Part shown: piece after piece, positions 57,795 to 64,000 of the stretch
Layout: every line of letters begins with the position of its first letter
Numbering within the stretch: the stretch's first letter is position 1
Source of the DNA: Rhipidocladum racemiflorum
Lineage: Eukaryota > Streptophyta > Magnoliopsida > Poales > Poaceae
Assembly: GCA_036346355.1 (NCBI GenBank)
Contig: CM070572.1
Coordinates: forward strand, 3,541,001-3,605,000
DNA: 64,000 nucleotides
Direction of reading: 5' to 3'
The notes under the pieces: model-generated
Databases searched by the model: none
What the model was told of the DNA's origin: nothing
What the model saw: only the letters and a program-made list of their open reading frames with translations
Made by a program: the position numbers and the translations under genes

Positions 57795-58877
57795 TCTCTA
57801 CTATATAAAGTGAGAGTTTCTTCTCACGTTATTTCATCAAAATTATCAGTTCTGCCATTCTTTAATTAACCACTCCAGATGTGAATGGGAGACATCACAC
57901 AAGACCATTCTTTAATTTAGGGGTGAAAACGGAACGGAAAGTTCCCGACCGTTCCGAAGAAAAACGGAAACGGAAGCTCTTTTTCGGAAACGGAAACGGA
58001 AAATATCGGTACGGAAACGGAAACGGAAATTTTTTGTCGGAAACGGAAGCGAAACGGAGAGCCAATTCCGCGGAACTAAACGGAACGGAAATTCCGTATA
58101 AGTGAAACCGGAAACTAAAAACGGAAACGGGCCGGAAAGGGAAATGGGCTTGGCCCAAAAATGAGAAGAGAGTTTATATTTATTTTCCAATTAAAATAAT
58201 TTCATAAATACAAATGGTTTTATATAAAATACTAAATAGAGTTCAAAAATTCCACAAAAATTCTTAAAAATACTTTGGAATATTTTGAACCTAGAAAAAT
58301 TATTTTCAGCATAAATTTTTTTATAAATAAATTAATTTTATAAATCTAAAAAATGCAAAATAGTATTTATAAACTCCAGAAAATCCAAGATAAATCTCAA
58401 AAAATCATAAATGAACATCGAATAATAAAATACAAATTTTAGGGTGCTAAACCTTTGTAGTTGGTGGAGCAATAGAATATCAATGATAATTATATGGATG
58501 AGGACATGATGATTTGATATGGGAGACAAATAATGTGCCATTAGCTGACAAACTTGAGAAAAATTTTCTAGTGATATCAGTGAACATAGCACTATTCTTG
58601 TGCCCACCTTAGAGGTGGAATGGGCTATATTGTTCTTGTGGTCATATATATTGTAATTCTCTACTATGTTCTTGTGGAATTTTTCGCTTTCGTTTCCGTA
58701 TCCGTTCCGATTTCGTTTCCGTCACTATCCGTGTCCGTATCCGTTTCCTGGTTTCGATTTTGTTTCAAGCACGTAAAAAATGTGGAAACTAAACTAATGA
58801 TCATTTACCGACCGTTCTTTAATTAATTAACCACTCCAGGCGAAAGAAATGAAGCGTCAGAACGCTTCATTTACATA
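57795..58877 (+). mobile_element. Helitron copy lacking its 3' end, with a hAT insertion
   Basis: Starts TCTCTACTATATAAAG after an A, exactly like the copy at 58878. The internal sequence is interrupted at 57918-58814 by another element, then resumes with TTCTTTAATTAATTAACC and runs to CGCTTCATTTACATA at 58877. There the next Helitron copy begins. The CTAG end with its hairpin is absent from this copy. Confidence 0.75.
57918..58814. mobile_element. hAT-like insertion (TAGGGGTGAAAACGG) inside Helitron
   Basis: The left end TAGGGGTGAAAACGGAACGG and the right side, rich in CCGTTTCC words, frame about 0.9 kb. The sequence TTCTTTAATT occurs on both sides (57908-57917 and 58815-58824) and is single in the intact Helitron, so it is a duplicated target. 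The rightmost dozen bases of the expected inverted repeat appear lost. No transposase seen. Confidence 0.65.
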
Positions 58878-59203
58878 TCTCTACTATATAAAGTGAGAGT
58901 TTCTTCCCACGTCATTTCATCAAAATTACCAGTTCTGCCATTCTTTAATTACCCACCTCTTTAATTAACCACTCCAGATGTGAATGTGAGACAGCACACA
59001 AGACCATTCTTTAATTACCCCTCTTTAATTAATTAACCACTCCAGGCGAAAGAAACGAAGCGTCAGAACGCTTCATTTACATAGAAATATAGAAATACTG
59101 CTTCAATAGTGTCCTACTGTATAAGGTATTATTTACACAACATATTTTCTTGTTTAGCCGTTCAAAATGTAGATACCGTTGCAACGCACGGACACCTTGC
59201 TAG
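58878..59203 (+). mobile_element. complete non-autonomous Helitron
   Basis: Starts TCTCTACTATATAAAG after A and ends CTAG before T. The palindrome CGTTGCAACG lies about 20 bp before the end. It is 326 bp long and lies directly downstream of the truncated copy. Confidence 0.85.
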
Positions 59204-59783
59204 TAAATCTTTAAATAAAACCAACGAGTAAGTAATTATTACTGCATACCATTTATTTATATTTTAATTCTCGTATAATTTTAAAATAGCGACGTATGGA
59301 CACACGCTACCTTGTGGAAAGGAAACGTACGCCAGTTTCGCGTTCCTTCCGACCGACAGGCCCATGGGCTCATGCACATCTGATGGGCTGATCCAATATG
59401 AGCTTTCTTCCTTCCGTCTTCTTTCTTAAACCCCAAGAAGAGGAGGCACAGCCACCGCGCCCGCCGCCAACACCATCAAGCAAGACGTCACACGGCGCAG
59501 GAGCTAGCCGGATTCCTTCTTCCTCGACTCCGTCCAGGCAAGTTGGCAGGATCTCTTCTTTCTTCTCGGTGGAGGCCTCTCGCCCTCTTCCCGATCCCCC
59601 TCTTAATCGCCATGGTTTATGCTACGTGGGATTTGATTCCTCTGTGAGAGCGGCATGATCGGTGCCCGAGATTGCCGATTGGGATCCGCCATCATGCCGG
59701 CCTGCGCGTTTGTTCGCTTGCATGATTTGGGTGATTGTTTTTTTTTTTTTTTGTCATCTTTGATAATTGATGTTAGAGGTTAA
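59204..59783. other. flank with possible 5'-UTR-like exon
   Basis: Bases 59398-59660 are GC-rich and hold a frame of 86 codons starting MSFLPSV with a Pro-rich stretch. Composition and a CAGGCAAG step near 59536 recall a first exon of a plant gene, but no downstream exons were found before the hAT-like element. I do not call a gene. Confidence 0.3.
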
Positions 59784-59891
59784 CAGTGGCGGATCATTAC
59801 TGTATTTTCAATTATCTAAATTTAAAAATTTTATCAAAAATATTTTCATAAAATTATTATTTTTACTATGAAAAATCCATGATGTCATTTA

Positions 59892-60126
59892 GGTCTTATT
59901 TGGTACGATTTCAGATTCTAGTAGAAACGGAAACTGTTCTAGATTCTTGGAAGAAACGTTTCAGTCTAGATTCTGTGAATTGGGTGGAACTGGGTTGAGT
60001 TCGATTCAGCCACGGTGTATATAAAAAAAACGATCCAAAGATAATTGTTTCGAGCTTTAACCCGTTTAGTTGGGTTTCTTTGAGAATCTAATAGAAACGA
60101 CCCAATTTCAAGTTGCCAAACAGGAC
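59892..60126. mobile_element. MITE (GGTCTTATTTGG / CCAAACAGGACC)
   Basis: Loosely inverted ends and repeats of GAAACG and CTAGATTC words. It belongs with the general TTTGGCA/CCAAACA class seen elsewhere in the window. Target duplication not resolved. Confidence 0.5.
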
Positions 60127-60426
60127 CATAAAATAGAACATAGAAGGATTAACACGCTAAAAATGATATCTAGCAATTACACTCATCTTTTCTTATGCCC
60201 TATCTTAACATATCCGCATATGAGAAATGAGGTATTTGGCTTGTATATATAGGCTCGATTTAAAGAAAAAATATCTAAAATACTTAGATATTTGTAAGTA
60301 TTTATAAATATTAAAATTGGATAATATAGAATATTCATATGAAAATATCTCTTTTGATTATTGAGAAGCTAATTGGGTGCATACACCTTGCATGGAATAT
60401 CGTTACTTTTTTTTTGTTCCATAGTA

Positions 60427-60936
60427 CTTCCTCCGTTCACAAATGGTTATCGTTTTGGACATCGACACGGTATCAACAATTAGGGCTGGAAAAAAAGCTC
60501 GTTGAGCTGGCTCGGTGGCTCGTTTCAAAATTGCTCTGATTACATTAATTTTTCTTTTAAAATAAAAATTAGTTGATTTGGAACCAGAGTCAACTTCGGC
60601 TCGGCTCGTTAAGCTCTGTTCGAAGTTGGGTCTCAAACAATACAGGAGACTATAATAAATAAGAATAAATCAGTATCGAAGAAAGCTCGAAAAAAGGTTC
60701 AACTGGCTCGGTATCCACCCCTATCAACAATACAGCTTTGACCACTATTTTTTATTATAATATATTTATAAAATCCAACAAAATTATAATATTATGAAAG
60801 TACTTTTCAGGACAAACTACACATATGGTTTTCATGTATTCAATTTAAATATTTAAAAAGATATTCACAATCAAAACTTTAAAAATTTGGATGCACATAT
60901 GTCCAAAACGATAACTATTTGTGATTAGAGTGAATA
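60427..60936. mobile_element. Stowaway-like MITE interrupted by another MITE
   Basis: The left arm CTCCGTTCACAAATGGTTAT with CGTTTTGGAC is mirrored on the right by GTCCAAAACG and ATAACTATTTGTGA. TA flanks fit Tc1/mariner-type insertion. Without the 243-bp insertion and its duplication it is about 260 bp. Confidence 0.7.
60481..60723. mobile_element. hAT-type MITE (243 bp) inside the Stowaway element
   Basis: The ends TAGGGCTGG and CCACCCCTA are inverted with one bulge. The 8-bp TCAACAAT flanks it perfectly at 60473-60480 and 60724-60731. Confidence 0.82.
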
Positions 60937-62640
60937 TAAGTCTAAGCTCACCATACATACAGACCAAGGGGAAACTAAATCTAAAAAAATGTTACTGAAC
61001 TATGAATACCCCTATTGAGTGGTGTACTATAACTAGTTAATCACTTTCTCGTCATTAAAGCATGGGTATGAAGTGAAAATATTAAATAACTACACATTTA
61101 ATCTCCTTAATAGACTTATATTATGGGAATGTGAGATGATGCTTTCCATGAAAATGGATTTGTATTGTGAGACATATGGATTAACATGGTATGGTAAATG
61201 CTATTAGTTCCATATAAAATAATAACACAAAATAAGAATACGCTTTTCTATTGTTTAAAAAGAATTTATATAATGAAAGTAATTAAACACAAATAGAGCT
61301 AAGAAGAGAAATTAGCGCATGCTATGTACACAACAGTTTGAGTAACATCGTTTATCTAACTAATGGTCAAAACCTTATTTATGTAATCTTAAAAAGAATA
61401 CATATAAAAGATATATAATATGTGTATTATTTTCTGAAGCTCTTAATGTGATAGTATAAAATTTTGATATTACTATATCATGTATTTCCATAAATCTATG
61501 TGCTAGACCCTAATATATAGTGAAATAAGATTATAGTAGTGAGGAGAATCATTCAATTTATGCTTCGGCCGTAGGGCTAGAGTTCATGTTCACCTGATTC
61601 AGGGTTTTGGTTCACTAGAATCTCCAAAAATAGAGGAAGAAGGGCGGTAAGGAATGTGAGCAATTGTGAGTGACATGTTAGGTTTTAGGAAGGCGACGGA
61701 TGTTTAAGATGACGGATCTAGTGGCAGAAAATAGGGATGTCAATTTCCTCCGTGGCGTAGGGCCCTGTGGGGGAAATTTTCTTGGTGGTGGAGGCGGGCG
61801 GGGAGGGTGGGTTGATCTCTTTGAGCGAAAGAGCGGGTTTTGGCTTGGTTATTATTTACTTCCTTTTGTGTTTTAATTCTATGACGCACTAAAGGAATAA
61901 CATGAAATTTTGTTTACTTTTTAATTGTTGGTCTGCATATTCAAGAAATTACGAGAAGATGCGTTTACTTATGCATTTATCCTCAAAGCACTAGGCATGA
62001 CTCATAAGGCTTCATTGTAATAATGCACATTCCATCTAATAAGCGTGAAAGTTCGATACCAAAGCAAATATTTGCCTTGGGCTGTTGCACTCAAGTGATG
62101 AATAATTGGAGACGTTGTTATTCCAGGACAGAGTCTGGTTTCATCCTAATGTATACATTTCTATTTGTCCGGGATGCTATTATTTGGTTATATAGTTTGA
62201 TTCGGCCAAAAAAATGGACAACATTCTGAATCCAATGTAAATGCGGATCTAGCGTTTAAAGAAATTGTTTGGTAGGATTGAGATGTGTTGTGGAAGCTTG
62301 CGCGTATGATGAGCCATTAATTTGAAGAAAAGGGACCCTGCTTGCTACAAAGGAGCATGTCATCGTCGATGTTTTTACTCCACCACTTGCTGGTACCTAA
62401 TGTAGCGTTTTTCATCCGATAAAAAAAGAGAGCATGAAAGCGAGGTTTGGTTTTGTGCTCTCATCAGTCGTTTTTTAGCCTTGTATAATTTATTTTTTTG
62501 TAAATTTGGTTATTTTTTAATTATATCTTTCTTGTGTTTCTAGTATCAATTTTCTCACATTAAGATCTAGATATTGTGGAAGTATATCCATCACGACCTT
62601 TTATGGTTAAAATTAAATTTTACTTTTGCTCTATTTGTCG
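60937..62640. other. AT-rich interior of the hAT-like element
   Basis: No supported gene. The frame at 62023-62229 shows no domain. Confidence 0.4.
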
Positions 62641-62878
62641 ATGCCATCCGTGGTTACCTGAAACCTAAACCCTAAGGCCCAACAGTGACGACGAGCATTT
62701 CATTCCTTCCCCCCTTCTTCCCGTCCGTGGTTGGCGTTGGCGAGTGCTCTCTCCCGGCCGGTATCCCCTCCTGCTTCCCGTCCAAAGACGTCGCTGCGCC
62801 CTCCCAAGAGGAGCGACCGAGACGTTCTCCGGCTCTCTTCGTTGCCACTGTTCGCGTCCCCCTTCTCCGACGGCCCCC

Positions 62879-63184
62879 GCGGTGAGCCCTTCTCCTCCCC
62901 TTCCTTCGTTTCCACCCGTTCTCCAGGTCTCCCCCTCCCCCTTCTCCGGCGGCCGGCGCGGTGAGCTCCAGCCGGAGAGCCCCCGTCAACATCCTCGTGG
63001 GGGATCATTTCTTTACCCTGTGCAACCTCATCCAATCTACGGCGGCCGGCGCGGTGAGCTCCTCTCCTCCCCTTCCTTCGTTTCCACCGTCCTCCAGATC
63101 TCCCCTCCCCCTTCTCTGGCGGCCGGTGCGTTGAGCTCCAGCCGAAGATCCCCCGTCAACATCCTTGTGGGGCATCATTTCTTT
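62879..63184. repeat. ~174-bp duplication, GC-rich
   Basis: The segment starting GGTGAGCYCTTCTCC at about 62879 and running to GGGATCATTTCTTT (63014) is repeated from about 63053 to 63184. The two copies differ at scattered bases. Frames at 62672-63307 on both strands are products of this composition. Confidence 0.8.
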
Positions 63185-63346
63185 CAACTCATCCAAATCT
63201 TTCTTTCTGAGATGGATACTCCAATGTCCAATCCATGCAGTTTGTTGCGTGGTGGAGTACTACCAGCAGTTTATTTCCCAAAATTGAATTTTTGGGGGTT
63301 CAGCTGAACCCCCACGTCCCACGTTAGGTCCGCCCCTGGAGGTTAA

Positions 63347-64000
63347 GTTCGCTAGGTAATCATTTCTTTGCGAGCAAGGGGGGCATTCAGGCAGTTGGTA
63401 AATCTAGTACTGGCATTCGAGCGCTCCAAGAATTGCTTGCTAGTACAACAGCATGCCAGGCTTAGCAAAACAACCCTTGTGTTGATTGCTGTCATGCTGC
63501 AATGTTCTTGCTTTTCTGTTTCAGATTGGCCAGATTTTTGTTCGTACTACTTAGATGGGTCCAAGAGCACCCCCTCTCACTAAATAGGGTGTAAGTTACA
63601 AAATAAGACACCTATCTTTCAGAAAGAAAAAAAGGGATCTGTAGAGAGTAAGGTCTCTAATTAATAATGATGGAGAACAGGATAGCAGTGCTGAAATTGT
63701 ATCCCGAAGGCAATCAATATAGCTGACCCATCTTATGCTTCCTCTGTGACTAACCTGTCTTCCAACAATTTCTCAGTATTCTAGATTTTCCCTAGTTATC
63801 AAGTTTTGTCGTACAGTTTGGTGATTCCCACCTGATGACCTGACACATGAGATTAATTATCTCACCCTGCCTGCTCCAGCTTGCACAATCTGTATTGGTG
63901 CAGCCAAGATGAAATATGGCCACAGCCTCACAATATATAGACTCGAAATGATCTGGTTTTGTTCTCGTAGTAAGTTCAAAGAACAGCATAACCACACCGT
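63347..64000. other. terminal flank, nothing recognised
   Basis: Short frames only, no known domain. A gene could begin beyond the window. Confidence 0.4.

Larger units (their letters stand above)
59784..63338. mobile_element. hAT-like element (3.6 kb), non-coding, with nested insertions
   Basis: The ends CAGTGGCGGATC and GGTCCGCCCCTG are inverted repeats with two differences. The 8-bp sequence GAGGTTAA flanks the unit perfectly at 59776-59783 and 63339-63346. I find no transposase; the interior is AT-rich, apart from a GC-rich duplicated segment near the right end. Inside it lie at least three other insertions. Confidence 0.75.

Noticed and set aside
59398..59658. Protein-coding gene starting MSFLPSV
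   Set aside because: Isolated Pro-rich frame without domain or downstream exons; could be a leader exon but is not supported.
62672..63307. 187-codon plus-strand frame and overlapping frames
   Set aside because: GC-rich duplicated segment with all frames open; no protein family recognised.

Overview
This is nuclear plant DNA and most likely from a grass. The genes have many short introns. The transposon families are ones common in Poaceae: Tourist and Stowaway MITEs, CTAG-ended Helitrons, PIF/Harbinger, hAT and a Sirevirus-type copia element. From memory, the formin and aminopeptidase resemble neighbouring genes on rice chromosome 2; this is an untested memory of synteny. I read the window by eye, so exon boundaries come from GT/GC-AG signals, reading phase and family motifs, not from transcripts.

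Three host genes account for most of the real coding sequence. (1) A ubiquitin-specific protease on the minus strand (12693 down to 5980, 12 coding exons, 1006 aa). (2) A class II formin on the plus strand (18274-28519, 17 coding exons, 1326 aa) with a PTEN-like N-terminus, a proline-rich FH1 and an FH2 domain. (3) A chloroplast-type M17 leucine aminopeptidase on the plus strand (53343-56803, 10 coding exons, 586 aa). All three models stay in frame from ATG to stop and keep their diagnostic residues, so all look intact. They serve unrelated housekeeping roles (deubiquitination, actin nucleation, plastid peptide turnover). The first two are divergent, with 5.6 kb of repeat-rich DNA between them.

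The rest is nested mobile DNA. 1-5631: a decayed plus-strand copia element with one 220-bp LTR. 13.3-18.2 kb: MITE fragments, a tandem repeat of about 104 bp and a long foldback. 24035-25864: a non-autonomous LTR element inside formin intron 11, with perfect target duplications. 29626-31448: a relative of it on the other strand, carrying a Tourist MITE in one LTR. 31830-41618: a complete 9.8-kb Sirevirus-like copia element (LTR, PBS, gag, pol, a series of polypurine tracts, LTR) with 5-bp target duplications but broken reading frames. 44965-45472: a hAT element with a perfect 8-bp duplication. 46295-46446: a solo LTR related to the first element. 46718-52921: a PIF/Harbinger element with a broken transposase, a broken Myb-like ORF1 and an extra 120-codon ORF. 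57795-59203: two Helitron copies head to tail, one holding a hAT insertion. 59784-63338: a 3.6-kb hAT-like element containing a Stowaway element that itself contains a hAT MITE.

The most unusual signals are a dense series of small inverted repeats around an NNGAA centre in the first element, exon-unit duplications in the ubiquitin protease, patterned differences in the palindromic part of the two Sirevirus LTRs, and the extra acidic ORF in the Harbinger element. I found no CRISPR, operon or prokaryotic feature.
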